Shown here: positions 1 through 11,816 of the stretch, in pieces
How positions within the stretch are numbered: the stretch's first letter is position 1
Layout of the letters: every line of letters starts with the position of its first letter
DNA from: Saturnia japonica
Lineage: Eukaryota > Arthropoda > Insecta > Lepidoptera > Saturniidae
Direction of reading: 5' to 3'
Assembly: GCA_033032175.1 (NCBI GenBank)
Contig: CM065309.1
Span: 17,608,001 to 17,672,000, forward strand
Length of the DNA stretch: 64,000 nt
The notes under the pieces: model-generated
What the model was told of the DNA's origin: nothing
What the model saw: only the letters and a program-made list of their open reading frames with translations
The model's database searches: none
Made by a program: the position numbers and the translations under genes

Positions 1-429
1 TGCATAAATAGTTCAAATAAGTCACTAACAATTTTATTTCTCTGAAAATTATATTAAGTTTTGTGTGAATTTACTCAACAACAGCAACATTCCAATTCGT
101 TTTTCATTAATTTTTTTAACAAGAAACCTCATAGCGTTATTAAATCTAATCAGTAAATTAATTATGTAACAAAAAAGAAACGCAAAATATCTCGAAAGCC
201 CAGCTAGGGAATATCATTCCAAGAGAACAGAACAACTATAAAAATGTCAAATTCTATGTTTGTCACGTCAAACAATCGATTTGAAGAAAGAAGATTTTAC
301 ACGGGAATTTGTTCTTGGAGATTAAATTAATTAAATTATTGGATCAATCAGTAATAATATTCGTAATAAGCTCGTTAAATGATTAACTCTTAAATACACC
401 CAACTAAGTTTTATTTTTTATTTTTTTAG

Positions 430-715
430 ATTTAGAGCATTTTGGCCAGTATCTCACCTGACCATGTGGCACAAAATAACACACTAAACCTAGAATACTG
501 GTTCTTAATTACAACTATCAGAATACACCTATTAGTGTTTGGCAACAGATTTTCAACTTGAAGGTGGTATAGCTAGCCAGGCGGGCATTAGAAAAAGTCC
601 ATGCTATGGTCTCACCCTGGTGTTATCTTTCACCGAAAGCTCAAGCTGATGTAGAGATTGGAACTCATGTCGATCGACGCAGAGTCCGTACAAGGAACCA
701 ACTGAGCTATCATGG
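430..715 (-). repeat. tRNA-derived SINE, family F1
   Basis: The tRNA-like head is at the right end on the minus strand, with a B-box-like stretch at about 655-675. The body contains the phrase 'agctagccaggcgggcatt', shared with copies near 24.2 and 48.0 kb. Relatives in this window are at 7128, 22783, 24055, 45345, 47865, 53398, 56315 and 58505. The family name is mine. RNA polymerase III origin is inferred from the A/B-box-like head. Confidence 0.6.
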
Positions 716-719
716 CTTT

Positions 720-2095
720 AGTGAAAATTGCAATATTTGTGAAAAAGTGTAACAAAAAGAAATGTAACTCTCAATTACACCTATAATTCCCATAAAACCC
801 ATTATCCGTCGTCCTATAACATGAGTATTACTAAAGTTAAATGTACGCTCAATAAACCTGCCGAATTACGACTAATATGTATGTAATAAAAGTGACAAAC
901 TAACCATTAGAGAATTGTGTCGCGGCATATTTTTCTATGCAATCATAACCGATAGTGTCGTAAAATATAATAATCGTCGATTTCTACTAAAATTCTTCGG
1001 AGCGAAGACTTTGCATAATATCTACGCAACTGTGACTAACATTTTAGAAGGCAAAATAAAGATTCAGTATTATTGTTAAAATTAAACGAACCTAAATTAC
1101 TAGTCTAGCTTCACTTACTTGAATAAAAAAACAGTGTTTATATTATTACAATCAATGTTTTTTTACGGACTTATTCCATTGAATATATTAGTTCCATTGT
1201 ACCCTATCCTTTCTTGGATCAAATCAGGTGAATCGCTGATGAGATAGCAGTACGTACTAAGTCATACAACATCTCGGCATCATTCGAACGTGGTTCTGCT
1301 AAAATGCTGTAACAAACATTTATATTTTTACAGTTTAGATTAATTTTATTAGCTCCTTAAATTCGTGCTATTGTCTTTCATGACTTATAAATCTAATGAG
1401 TTAATTTGTTTGGGAGTGCTACCTGTGTTAGAATTATACGGTATTTGTTTTTGATGTATCTACACTATTTGGTGTTTATGTGCATATACTTTAATATCAA
1501 TCACTAATACATTGGTACATGAATTATTATTTTTTGAAGAGTGAATCTTTGGAATTTATATAAATACGTATAGATATACTTAATACATATAATCTACGTC
1601 GCTACTTTGTAAAATATGGTAGCATTTTTAACGTTATGTACAAATCTCATAGTTAAACAATTCCCGGATATTAATAAAAATTAATTTCCATTGATCAGTG
1701 CGGATTAATCGAATACCATTGGAACCGTGAAAATACATAGTATTTCTCAGATCGAATCTGAGTCACGTAACGTTAAAGATAAAGGTTATGTGAACCGTTA
1801 CGGTATCGCGGTATAACCTCTCGGAAGTATAGTACAGTTGATTTGCTTTCGTATTTACTACGCGTTTATACAGACACTCTATTCTACTAACAGTTTATTA
1901 CTATTATTATTTTAACCTACTTCCATAAAGTGACTGATTATGAAAATGGCGAGGATTCAGTTTACAAGGAATTCCCGACGCCAATAAGATAATTTCACCA
2001 CCTTGTCCGCCAGGATGTAACCAGAATTTTGTTCAAGGGAAGGGAAAGATGCGTGGGGCAGGCAAGCAAAAGTAATATTATGCATATCTCGCATT
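720..2095. other. AT-rich sequence, no feature seen
   Basis: I find no open frame of note, no inverted-repeat termini and no repeat shared with the rest of the window. It is probably intergenic or intronic. Confidence 0.5.
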
Positions 2096-2099
2096 ACCT

Positions 2100-2620
2100 T
2101 CTCTATAAATATTACGTTTGAAACACTTTCTTCCTGTTAATACAAAGATTTCCATAGTAAATACTCTTCTTCTCCCTCTTCTGGATTGTACAGACTTAGC
2201 TTACTTGAACCTCTCAGAGGATCTCTTAAATAAACTTTATCATCTACTCAATAACTGTATCCATTTCATCTTCCGTTTTTGGAAGTTTGATCATGTATCT
2301 AAATACCAAGCCAGGTTGAAATGGCTACCTATTCGGCAACGTAGGAATGTAAGAATATCTACTTTGTTTACTTTCATCTGTACTTAAGAATCCCAAATAA
2401 AACTATTTTAATCTCTCGCGGTTACGCACAATAGACAGCTAAGATCATCTGATTTTTTAATTCTCAGTATACCAAATCATCATACTAATTTTCGCGGCCG
2501 ATCTTTCGCCGTAAAAGCAGCACGACTGTGGAATTCGCTTCCTATCAACATCCAACAAGCCAACTCTCGGGATTCCTTCAAGTATTAGCTACGTAGGTTT
2601 TACTTGGAGCAAACTGAATA
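2100..2620 (+). pseudogene. Non-LTR retrotransposon ORF2 C-terminal fragment
   Basis: The reading frame from about 2118 gives LPVNTKISIVNTLLLPLLDC, then WLPIRQRRNV. After a stop and frame change near 2388 it gives RSFAVKAARLWNSLPINIQQ to about 2590. These match the thumb and C-terminal region after the reverse transcriptase core in CR1/Jockey-type insect LINE ORF2 proteins. The polymerase core, endonuclease and 5' end are absent, as expected for a 5'-truncated dead copy. The family assignment is from memory. The broken frame is seen directly. Confidence 0.7.
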
Positions 2621-2624
2621 TTGG

Positions 2625-3560
2625 CTACATTTTTTTATTATTATTTAATATTAACACCTTGAATTTACCTTTCTCTTGCTCCTCTGGAAAACTTGTTGAG
2701 AATGCTTTATAACATTAAGTCCTCCATTTGTACTTTTTTGTGCAAAAAAAGAATATAATAATGTCTTCAGTTGTACGTAAAAAATAGCAAGAGTTAAATT
2801 TTTTTAACCAGAGTGTCACACATAATGCTGGAATATTTGCGTTGCTTGCGAGTCAAGTCACCCAGCATTCAGCTTATCCTGACTCAGCGAAAGTGGGAGG
2901 GAACACTTTCCTCCTTGCCCGTATCTGGCTATGTACGACCTTGTTTGCCTACCCACTGATAATACATCTTTTAGACTCGCTCGAAGGACCCTCAGGATCA
3001 TAGGAACGAGCCATAAGCCAAAGACATCTCTTTGTTAAAAATTTTTGTGCGAACTGGATGAACAAAAATATTTTTTTATTGAGAACACTTCATTGGTCAT
3101 AGCAATCAGTTATTTTGACTATAAAAAGTAAAAGTCAATATAATGTATTCACATTCGTTTAGTTTTTTTTTTAAATAGGTAGCAGTATAAGTAGTTCGAT
3201 TTTCTATGACTTTTGACCTACTATATTCATTTTATAAGATATAAACAATTGTAACACACCGTGAGCTGTACACGCCGTTTATTGCATTTTCTACATTTTA
3301 ACCATAAATAGCAACGTAGGTACTTTAAGAAAACCCGACCGTGAGAACTGTTTGCAATGTACGAATGTTTGTATGACTAGCGCATAAGACATCAAGTATT
3401 GCTTACTTCAAAAGTGCCTATAAATTCAAATTTATGAATTTGTCTTTTTATATAACAATACGTTTATATACTTTTCTTTCTCACTACATCGTTGGGTTAA
3501 ACCGTTATAAAAGAAATTTCTGCTACAGTATTTTTTTATTTATTATCATTCCCAGAGCAA
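2625..3560. other. Non-coding; isolated GC-richer block
   Basis: Most of this is AT-rich. 2825-3010 is noticeably richer in G and C and reads like an old repeat or gene relic, but no frame is open across it and I cannot identify it. Confidence 0.35.
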
Positions 3561-3569
3561 TAAACGCAA

Positions 3570-4000
3570 TTATATTTCGCATACTTTCTTGACAAGAAAA
3601 TATATGTACTTGAGCCAAATTTTCTTGCCGTTCTTTAATAATATTGTATGATATAAGTTCTCTTTAAAGAAAGTTTGATTTGGAAGTATTAAATGCAATG
3701 TGGTGGCAACCACCACCACACACAGGGTGTGATAATCTACTTCAGTAGATAAGTGGGCTGTATATTTTATAAACTGGCTGGAAGTAGATATCACACAAAA
3801 TAACCGCCAAATATAGTATTCTATAATCGGAATGAAGGCTTTCCGCCTATGTTGCCGCCGATGATATCTATCCGAGAGATCCAAACTCCAAAAGCGTTTA
3901 TTCCAAGCTGAAATATGCACAGCACCTTCACTCATAGTAGTTGTCGTGAGACGTTAGCCGCCGCGCCGGTATCCGTCCGAGTCCCACGCGCAAGTGACCA
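3570..4000 (-). CDS. Possible 5' exon of an unknown gene (CpG-rich start)
   Basis: On the minus strand a CpG-rich leader (about 3936-4000) precedes an ATG at 3935 and an open frame of 121 codons beginning MSEGAVHISAWNKRFWSLD. The first 35 residues (charged, with YHRRQHRRK) look more protein-like than the later AT-rich, hydrophobic part. A true exon might therefore end within the first 100-200 bases and splice out, but I see no strong donor. I do not recognise the protein. The CpG density stands out from the surrounding AT-rich DNA, which supports a promoter/first-exon reading, but a chance ORF remains possible. Confidence 0.25.
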
Positions 4001-4394
4001 GTCATCTCCGATTTTTATTGTAAGGGTAATTTAAAAAATAAAATAATTTTGCATACCCCCAACCAATTTATGAGCCCGAACATGCAATGTATAGATGAAA
4101 CGTGTAAAATAATAAACTTTCTAAATTATTCTAAACCATACAAATTAAGTACACGAGGAATATCGCGTAATAAATGAAGCCTGCTGCTGGAATATATTAT
4201 TATTTATGGTAACGCATACTGAATATATCAGTGATATCTTAATACTCTGTAAGATATAAGTTTTATTTAGCCTTCCACGGAGAAGTAAAACTAAATTTTA
4301 ACTTAAGCGACGATACTTCAGTGATTAAACCTTATACAAATTAAAAAAGAAGCAGACGATGTTAATAACTGAAAATATTCTTTATTAAAATTGA

Positions 4395-4500
4395 CTAGAG
4401 AGTTTTTGTGGTAAATTAGTTGTGCACAATAACCAAACTTCATAACGTAAACTACCGTTAAAATTACAAAATATTAGGACCAAATGATAAAGATACATCA
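4395..4500. repeat. Dispersed repeat shared with 37.4 kb
   Basis: The phrases 'gagtttttgtgg' and 'gcacaataaccaa' occur in the same order here and at 37417-37500, followed by similar 'accgtt/accgct' text. The second copy has extra bases between them. This is an uncharacterised interspersed repeat. Confidence 0.4.
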
Positions 4501-4784
4501 AAAACCCAACATAAACTCGCAAAGTGAACATATCTGTATACCTTGAAGAAAGTAATTTTGAATGCCATCTCGAGATTACAGAACCAAGGCTGACAACACG
4601 GCACACTGTCACTAATTACCGACATGTATGCAACCTGACAACCTTCGAAACCTCACCTCACATTATTAAGTTGAGTTGTAGACTCACGCCTCCGTTTCGT
4701 GAGAATGAGTGTTAATATTCTTGTTAGTATTGTCTTATATTTTTCCTATTAAAAAAAAAACGAATGTAGAGGAGAAATGGATTG

Positions 4785-4925
4785 TATGAAGAATTACCTA
4801 TATATATAAAAGATGTAAATACTAAGATGACAGTTTATAGAGGAGACTAAAAGAGAAAAACATGTTGTATCGACCCTACTTACCTTAAAGACATAGGAAG
4901 TGCTTATCCTTATGGATAATAAGAT
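4785..4925 (+). pseudogene. LINE ORF2 extreme C-terminal fragment
   Basis: One frame reads KDVNTKMTVYRGD, a stop, then KRKTCCIDPTYLKDIG and SAYPYG. This resembles the closing residues of an insect non-LTR retrotransposon ORF2 (pattern: metal-binding-like CC, D-P-T). The related fragment at 26330-26710 carries more of the same tail. Only the last 40 or so codons remain and they contain stops. Confidence 0.5.
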
Positions 4926-4929
4926 GAAC

Positions 4930-6330
4930 ATGGAAAAATTTATTAAATAACAAAAATACCAAAATAAGCATCACAATCTGTTTCATGGTTAAAAATGTTT
5001 GTTCGTTAGTGCAACATTTGCATGCTGGCATTATTACTAGCAGTAAAATAATCAAGAAACTCTTATGACTTGTCTCTGTTAAAACTTCAGAATAACTTTT
5101 CTTTGAATTTTAATTAACACAAAAAAAGCTACCAAGTCTACCAAAGCTACCAAACTTAAGGAAAGTGTCAAGCTAAAAATTGTTATAAAAAGACAAGCGA
5201 CTGAACTAAAAATTTGAGAAAAGATGTTTATTTTGCCTTTTTTTGTTTTATTTATGTTTTAATTTGTTATGTATTGATGTATTTTTCTTTAAATTTTAAT
5301 AAATAATATAGTTTAAGGAACCTAATAATAACATAAAATAAGGCACGGCAGACTCTTAAAAAAATTAAACATGAAACCAGTAAAACAAACAATCATTTCA
5401 AATTGGATAGGTACATAGATTTTCAAAAATGATCTCAGTTATTTAATATCTATACTAAAAACATGAAATTCTTTGTATAGATTAAATTTAAAACCTATTT
5501 GACCGATTTGAATAAACTTTTTTTTAATAACCGTTAATTTCAATATCCGTGAACGCTATGTGATTAAAAACAATACAAACCTATAGATACAAAGTACATT
5601 GAATTATAATATGGAATAATAATAAGCAGCAAATACACTTTCCTGATTCTAAATCAGTTTTCACTTTCCATTATGTGAGGAAGTACATACATCATTAATA
5701 ATTATGCATATTCGATTAATTTGCTTTCTTTACTACTGACTGACCAGTCGATAAACAAACATTACATACGTATAGTCAGAGGTAAAAGGTGCATTCATTA
5801 TTATAATACTATCAAATTGAAAAACATGGTATGTCTAGCACCATAACCCCAAATGGAGCACAGTAAATACATTTGAAGAAAAGTAAGTTATTTTAAAAGA
5901 CATTTCAATCAATTAAACTAAATTAAAACATCTTTATTTTAAAAGGGTTGAAATGGGATTCAAAGAGTTAAAAGTTTGTATTAAAGCCTCGTTAGTTTTT
6001 ATATCAGATGATATTGGATTTTAGCTTTACGGTTTTAAATTAAGTCATACTGTTTTTGGAAAATATTTATTATCTATCATATAATTAATAAAAAGTGATT
6101 TTTTAATGATTTATTATGACCACTATTCTTTATTCTAAAGTTTATTCAGTAGTTTAGATACCATACTACTTGTTTAAAACTTTCTGATTGAATAATAAGT
6201 GAAAGAGAAACCTATTTTGAAGTTCTTCCTTTCTTCTTCCATTACAAGCTGAGAAACGGACAATATTTTTTATTGAAACTTCAATTCAAAATAAATTATT
6301 TCAAACTATTAATCGCCCGCGCCTTTTTGT
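4930..6330. other. AT-rich sequence, no feature seen
   Basis: There are no gene-like frames and no termini. Scattered short phrases such as 'gaccgatttgaa' near 5510 resemble the Helitron-like repeats elsewhere but are too short to call. Confidence 0.45.
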
Positions 6331-6335
6331 GTAAA

Positions 6336-6677
6336 TCTATATTATTATGCTCAAGAGGTTGATCGCTTTATTTTGTTTGTTTGTTTGAACGTGATAATCT
6401 CTTGAACTTTCAGTGAGATTTGAATAAAAAAATTGCATTTTATAGTTTATGTATTAAGGAAGGTTACAGGCTATATAATTTCACGCTACGACTCTTTGAA
6501 GTAGATTAGTAACTATGACTGCCAAGCAATCTGAAAAGCTTAAGGCAAGTACGAGAAGTGAGGGTAACATTATGCTACAATGATGTGTAGGGGTTGGCGG
6601 CGGCGCGACGAAGTTAAGTAAGGTGAAGAGTTGGTGTAATATATTTAACACGGGTGAAATCAAGAAGCACAACTAGT
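6336..6677 (+). mobile_element. Helitron-like non-autonomous element
   Basis: It begins TCTATATTATTA, contains the 'gtttgtttgaacg...aatctc' segment and 'ggctatataatttcacgc', and ends in CTAGT at 6673-6677. A TC start and a CTAGT-type end match Helitron conventions. Similar copies end the same way at 17031, 24762 and 43549, and on the minus strand at 42279. No helicase gene is present. Helitron membership is inferred from the termini. Confidence 0.45.
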
Positions 6678-6679
6678 TG

Positions 6680-7125
6680 AAATATAATTAGTCTAAATCA
6701 AAAAGGAATAATGTAGTTTCCTATTAGTGAAAGAATTTTCAAAATTGGATCAGTGTTTCCTGAGATTACCTCTTTTTAATATTAGTTTAGATTTAAAATT
6801 ACGTTAATTTAGAACGCCAGTCTGAAGGTATGGTTGATTCTATATTTCCTAATTCTCACAGTCTTGGCGGACATTGGATCATAAACTGGAATTAAATACA
6901 TTAACCTAAATCACGACTATATGTACGAAATAATTGATACTTAAATTTTAAATATATTTTTGTTTATCTTTACTCCTTCCTTCTTATAGTATCATTAATG
7001 TTTGCTTGTATGTCTCCTATGTGTTCTTAAAGTACCATTTATCTAGTTGTGATGATACTTTGGTAAGATATGGCGTCTATGCCTTTGTTGGCTTTTAAAT
7101 TAGTAGAACACAAATTAGTGCAAAA
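6680..7125. other. AT-rich sequence, no feature seen
   Basis: No open frame, terminal repeat or recognised family is seen in this interval. Confidence 0.45.
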
Positions 7126-7127
7126 AT

Positions 7128-7385
7128 AGGTTAAGAGCAATGACGGCTCAGGGATAACGTGTACAAACATCACGTCGATCAACATTAACTCAAATCCCTG
7201 CAACGAGCCTGAGCTTTCGGTGAAGGAAAACATCGTGATAAACCCATACGTGGTAGAACTTTTTCTAATGACCGCCTGGCTCGCTACTTGTCACCCTCTA
7301 AGTTGAAAATCTTTCGTTATACACTAATATGTGTTCTCGCAGCTGAACTGGAGAGCCAGTCTTCCACCAGGCTTAACGTGCAACC
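7128..7385 (+). repeat. tRNA-derived SINE, family F1
   Basis: The head reads 'caatgacggctcagggata', with a B-box-like region near 7185-7200. It is followed by the 'gagcctgagctttcgg' body segment and a tail ending 'ccatcttaggccaca'. The orientation is opposite to the copies at 430 and 24055. Confidence 0.6.
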
Positions 7386-7389
7386 ATCT

Positions 7390-8370
7390 TAGGCCACATC
7401 ATCACATACAATCAGATGAGATTGTGACGGCAACGTTAAAATGTATAAAGAATAAAAAAGGTTGCCAACTAGTCGTTTCATTTCACAGACATCGAAAAGA
7501 ACTTCGCAGAATAATAATTAATTAAATAACTAAATAATTTATATGGTTTCCGCTAAAGGATTGACAATTTGTAAATAAGGGTTACTCAGCGTCATTGCGT
7601 AAACACAAATATTATTCACGATTGAAGAATGTTGTTTCCAGCAAAACCGGATGACAGCGAGTCGAAAGGAAACGTGGAAATTATACTTTTGCTCGACTGG
7701 ATGTAGATATTATATGTGATTTTGTTTCGCATAGTCGACGATTATCATAACTACCTCGATGACTATATAGTTAAGGACTACTACGACTACTTTCAGATTA
7801 TCTTAAATCGGTAACATCTGGACTTGTAATATAGGTACATGGTGTAACATTTCAATGCGTCAGTGAGGGAAAATCTTGAAACTGTGAGATAGAGAAATAT
7901 GTTTGTTTAAAGAACCATAACATCAATTTTAGAGATAAGAAAACCCGCATTCGTAGGTCTTCAAAGAAACTTATACACGAATCGGGAATCAAATCGTATT
8001 TAGAAATAAAAAAGGAAGTAATTCTATTATGATAATTCATACAACAGTAATCAATTATTTTGTTTTGACCTTAGTAGGTACCTAATAAAATTTTAGTCGT
8101 AACTTTTATTATATTTACCTATCTTTTTTCCCGTTATGGGAATGTAGACAAGTACCAAGATCTTGAAAAAGAACATGCTTAGAAAAATGAGACGACTTCA
8201 TCTGATAACGAGTAAGTTATAATAAAAAAATAATATTAGCTAATGCTTTGACGACATTTAACGATTTGACGACAGCAACCGAGTAAATGCTAACGTAAGT
8301 ATAATATATAATGACTAGATTGCGATGGGTCTCACTGAATTCAAAACCCGTCACGAAGCAAGTCATTACA
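7390..8370. other. AT-rich sequence, no feature seen
   Basis: Short chance ORFs only; none has recognisable motifs or codon bias. No repeats were matched. Confidence 0.45.
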
Positions 8371-8374
8371 ACAT

Positions 8375-8600
8375 GTTTTAACTGACTTCAAGATATACGG
8401 GAGGTTACCTACTCAATTAGAATGTATTTTTTTATGGATTTTTAGCTATAACTTCTTTATTTATGTTATTTTCGTTATAAAGAGGATAGTCATTATAATT
8501 TCATTGGCATTGGACCTATTGCTCAGAAGATACACCAGAAAACTCATAATCATTAAAATGGGTTTTCTTTTTTTGTTAAAAATTGTCTTGTTCGATTGTA
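8375..8600 (+). repeat. TTAA-flanked CCGACTTC repeat, truncated copy
   Basis: It shares 'ttggcattggacct', 'gaagatacaccag' and 'gttaaaaattgtcttgttcg' with copies at 23810, 27164, 27434, 40190 and 45105. The left end is diverged (TAACTGACTTC) and no right terminal repeat is visible. Confidence 0.55.
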
Positions 8601-8714
8601 TTGACTATTTATTGCGGGTAATTGATAATGCTTTAAATTAATATCGTAGCGGAATGAAACTTTTTTTTACGATCAACCAAATTGATGATAAACATCTAAG
8701 AGATGAGTAACGTT

Positions 8715-8870
8715 CTTTTTATAATTGCTCGGCTAAATGACCGCTCAGTGGTGAGTAGAGTAAGATCAAAACACAACGGCGACCACAGAGAGATCGCAAT
8801 CCATCGGCTGTCGCTGCTTGCAGGCCGGCATGAAAGCGTCTCGATACCTGAATACACTGGCTCATCCCAT
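8715..8870. repeat. Dispersed repeat F5
   Basis: The run 'agagatcgcaatccatcgg' followed by 'cgctgcttgcaggccggc' recurs in diverged form at 57640-57740, and partly at 41880-41945. The class is unknown. It may be a SINE body. Confidence 0.4.
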
Positions 8871-8927
8871 AAGGTGATAAACCAAAAAAGTGTTACTGTA
8901 ACGAGTTTATCTACTTTTCTCTTTTTT

Positions 8928-8990
8928 TTTCAACTGACTCCACTGTTAGCCTTAAGGGCCCTGGAGCAATTAGACGGTTGTATGCCATGT
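8928..8990 (-). repeat. Jockey-like LINE 3' end, short copy
   Basis: A T-run followed by 'tgttagccttaagggccctgg' in diverged form matches the 3' terminal segment of the LINE at 15325-16330 on the opposite strand. It is heavily 5' truncated. Confidence 0.5.
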
Positions 8991-9087
8991 ATCGTATGTA
9001 TGATAGTCGCGTTCCAGTAGTTTGTCTATATTATATGTGACATACGGTATATATAAAAAACAAAAACATCTTCTATTCTATACATAT

Positions 9088-9540
9088 TGTAAGGTTACTC
9101 AAAAACATTTCTTTGAAAAAACGTGACTACCTTCCGTTTTGCAGAATGAATGTGGGTGGTATACAAATATGTTAGCAAGTAACACATAAGCGTCCAGAGA
9201 TTGTGATTTATAATAATTACTCGCAGTGTTATCCTAGTTATTTACCATTATACACCATAATTCATAATTAATAATTTAGTTAATCATCATATAAATTGAT
9301 ATTGTAAACTTATTACTACATAATCTGACTTACGATTAATTTGGTATAAAGCGGGTAGGACAATGATTAGTTTTATATAAAGCGGGTAGGACTGCGATTA
9401 TTTTGATATAAAAGCGGGTGCGTCAAGCCTTGAAGGAGGCATTCGTGAAAGTAACCTCTTTGACAACGATACTCTGTCTGAATAAACCACGAATATTAAA
9501 CTTTTGGACTATTATTCCACAAGACCCACAAGTTTTAACA
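9088..9540 (+). repeat. 5' LTR (453 bp)
   Basis: It carries a segment at about 9131-9187 that the 3' LTR lacks, and two tandem 'aagcgggtagga' units where the 3' LTR has one. It shares its TG...CA ends and most of its body with the 3' LTR and with the inverted solo LTR at 12231-12548. Confidence 0.85.
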
Positions 9541-9558
9541 TTTCAGAAGTGGGATAAC
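9541..9558 (+). promoter_or_regulatory. Probable primer-binding site (tRNA-Leu type)
   Basis: Directly after the 5' LTR the sequence is TTTCAGAAGTGGGAT. CAGAAGTGGGA fits the complement of a tRNA-Leu acceptor end, the primer reported for mdg3/micropia-type elements (from memory). The position is seen directly. The primer identity is inferred. Confidence 0.5.
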
Positions 9559-9786
9559 ATCAGGAATTTTGGTATATTATTACTACCCTGATGTAATCAT
9601 ACGACCACAATGTGGGCATTGAACATTGTACTGATTGTACAATCGAGTAAATATGCCATGTGAACTCTTCCGAAAATAGACAGAAGTCTATTAGGAGGCA
9701 TCCCGGCATTGTGCTGCCAGGGTCCTCGAAACTCTGCCGAACCCGGACACGTGTTTAAGGCGAGAGGTAAAGCGTAATCAGAAAGA

Positions 9787-10413
9787 TTGCCTCTAGCTAT
9801 TGAGCACCAGGCAAGAAATCGAAGCAGGGATTCAATGGTGATGTCATCGCGAGCCAAGGGGAAGTTCAATTTAGACTGCAACTTTACGACATTGACATGC
9901 AAAGCTCATCTAACAGATGTGAATATGAACGGAGTAAATTTGTTGATCGGCCAGCCCGTCATAAATAGCGATGGGATATCATTAACTATCAAAAATGGTG
10001 CAGCCACACTCCAAACCATTGAATCAGAATTTCCAGTCACCGTGGATGCGTCCGAAAGGAACTGCCATTTCAAAGTGGCTACAGCCTGCCAGGAAAGATT
10101 GCCGCCAGGGACCTCTATCATCAAGGTGCACATACTTGGAAACTACGATAACAACGAGGTGGTTTCGCCAGCCCGACATGACCTGCAGGGTGTCTCCTAC
10201 TCTTTGCCGGCTACACTGCTACGCGGCCGTCAAGGTTACCTGAAGGTTGTGAATACGGGTAGCGAGGACGTCAATTGGGAAGCGGGCACAGTCTTATCAA
10301 GAGCCGAAAGCTGCAAGCAAGTGCCGATTTTAGAGGTCAGTGTTAATGTAAAGTCTGGTAAGTCTAGCCTAAGCCCTTGCCTATGCCACACTTCAGAATC
10401 CATTTTCAGTTAA
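9787..10413 (+). pseudogene. Retropepsin C-terminus and protease-RT spacer of pol
   Basis: This is a 208-codon open frame. VNLLIGQPVIN at residues 50-60 matches the C-terminal part of Ty3/gypsy aspartic proteases. VVNTGSEDVNWEAGTVLSRA further on is typical of the spacer before reverse transcriptase. The catalytic D-[ST]-G of the protease is absent, so the N-terminal half is missing. The frame ends at 10413 where the text jumps to the RT thumb/RNase H boundary, implying an internal deletion that removed the polymerase core. No product is expected to be active. Confidence 0.75.
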
Positions 10414-10600
10414 CTAAGAAAAATGTCCCGTGGGTTTGGGGTGACGAACAAATGCAAAGCTTCAATGAACTTAAAAAAATAAATTATGTAGTAAGCCGGT
10501 TTTAGCCATTTTTGACCCTTTGTTATCGTTAGAAATTCATGTATCGCCGCGATTTTGATGCAAAAACAAACTGAGGGTATTTTGCGCCCTGTAATGATGG
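10408..10600 (+). pseudogene. RT thumb/RNase H junction remnant
   Basis: One frame gives LTKKNVPWVWGDEQMQSFNELK, and a broken continuation resembles the P-V-L-A-I-x-D-P and L-E-I-H motifs that open the RNase H domain in Ty3/gypsy pol. Several stops and frame changes follow. It is positioned between protease and integrase remnants in the normal pol order. Confidence 0.65.
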
Positions 10601-10819
10601 TGGATGAGACATGTAGACGCATTAAGTCTAAATCCGGTTGAGGGGGGTCGAATTTCAGACTTGCATCTGAAGGTTCAGAACAGGTTATAGATAATGTCGA
10701 AATCAATCGTTTGGAGGTAGCAGATTGGTTTTATACGTTACAGTGCCAAGACGGAAAATTGAATAGTATTATAGGATTAATAAACAGAGAGTGTACCGAC
10801 CTCTATATAGTTAACAACT

Positions 10820-11410
10820 ACGCTCTTATCGTAAAACACTAAATGGTAATCGCCTAATAGTTCCGCGTTTCGCTCGTTGGAAAATTTTACAAATGCACCA
10901 TGATGATATCGGTCATGTAGGTCTAAAGCGTTTTACAGAGATAATTAAGACGAATATGTACAATTGCTGCCCGCGTGCGAATGGTCAGGTAGAAAGAACA
11001 AACCGTACTGTGAGGCGGGAAGCAATTGGGATAGCAGCTTGCCTAATATCGTATGGGGTATCAACAATACTATAAATGTATCGACAGGGTATAAACCTTA
11101 TGATTTGATGTTCGCTCAAGTCTTATACTATAAATGTATCGACAGGGTATAAACCTTATGATTTGATGTTCGCTCAAGACTTTGTGCTCTGGAAGCAGGC
11201 TCCAGTCAGTAGTGCTGGCAAAATCAATACTAAATTAGATGATATTTATTCAGGGCCTTGTGTAGTTATTAGGGTTATGGGAATGACGGGTATAAAATTG
11301 GGGATAAGGGGATACAAGAAATTCACAGGGTTCGTTTCAGCAGTGTTGCCTCTATGTCCGATAGTGGTAGTAGTACAGACGAACAAGTTGAAACTGAAGA
11401 CCTTATAGAT
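10820..11410 (+). pseudogene. Integrase remnants with internal deletion
   Basis: HHDDIGHVGLKRFTEIIK (10895 onward) is the HHCC zinc-binding region. It joins directly to CPRANGQVERTNRTV, which belongs near the end of the catalytic core, so about 100 or more core residues are deleted. In other frames VWGINNTINVSTGYKPYDLM and, from 11163, a C-terminal region (DFVLWKQAPVSSAGK, then SGPCVVIRV and IRGYKKFTGFVS) follow. A 53-bp segment is duplicated in tandem inside it (11068-11120 and 11126-11178). Confidence 0.75.
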
Positions 11411-11496
11411 CTCTTGGAAAGTTAGTTTTTCAATATTAGCAGTAACCTAAACTTTCTTGTTTCGATTGCGAGAGCAATCTTTGCAGGACGGCCGAG

Positions 11497-11816
11497 TGTA
11501 ACAACCAACCGGAAGCACATTGTTCGCCACGGTACTGCCCACCGGAAGCACTACCGTACGTAATGCCTAGTGCTGCCACCGGAAGTGTCGCCATAAGCCA
11601 AGCCAAGCCATGTAACTACCCCACCAGCCGATAGCGCCATATCGCCACGCCTTACAAGCCACGCCTTACGAGTGGGGTAGGGATAGCCAGCCATAAAAAG
11701 CCGTGCGTGCTTCGACTCGTGGCAGTCTTACACTACATCAACGACTTCCCAATGTAAGGTTAAGGTTACACACCTGTTACGTGTATGAGGACATACACGT
11801 TGTCAGGATGGTCGAA
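11497..11816 (+). repeat. GC-richer LTR-like segment upstream of the 3' LTR
   Basis: It starts TGTAAC directly after the polypurine-like 'caggacggccgag'. A near-identical junction, 'caggatggtcgaa' then TGTAAGG, marks the real 3' LTR at 11817. Within it, repeated CCGGAAG motifs, a TATA-like 'cataaaaag' at about 11691 and an initiator-like 'gcagtctt' about 30 bp downstream resemble an LTR promoter. It may be a second, different LTR (5' part) captured in a chimeric element, or the element's own 3' untranslated region. Confidence 0.4.

Noticed and set aside
9597..10133. Minus-strand frames opposite the retrotransposon pol
   Set aside because: Shadows of the plus-strand protease/spacer frame.
10362..10409. 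A tiny GT...AG 'intron' (gtaagt...ttcag) between the protease spacer and RT thumb remnants
   Set aside because: The flanking protein segments are not adjacent in pol; the entire polymerase core is missing, so this is an internal deletion, not splicing.
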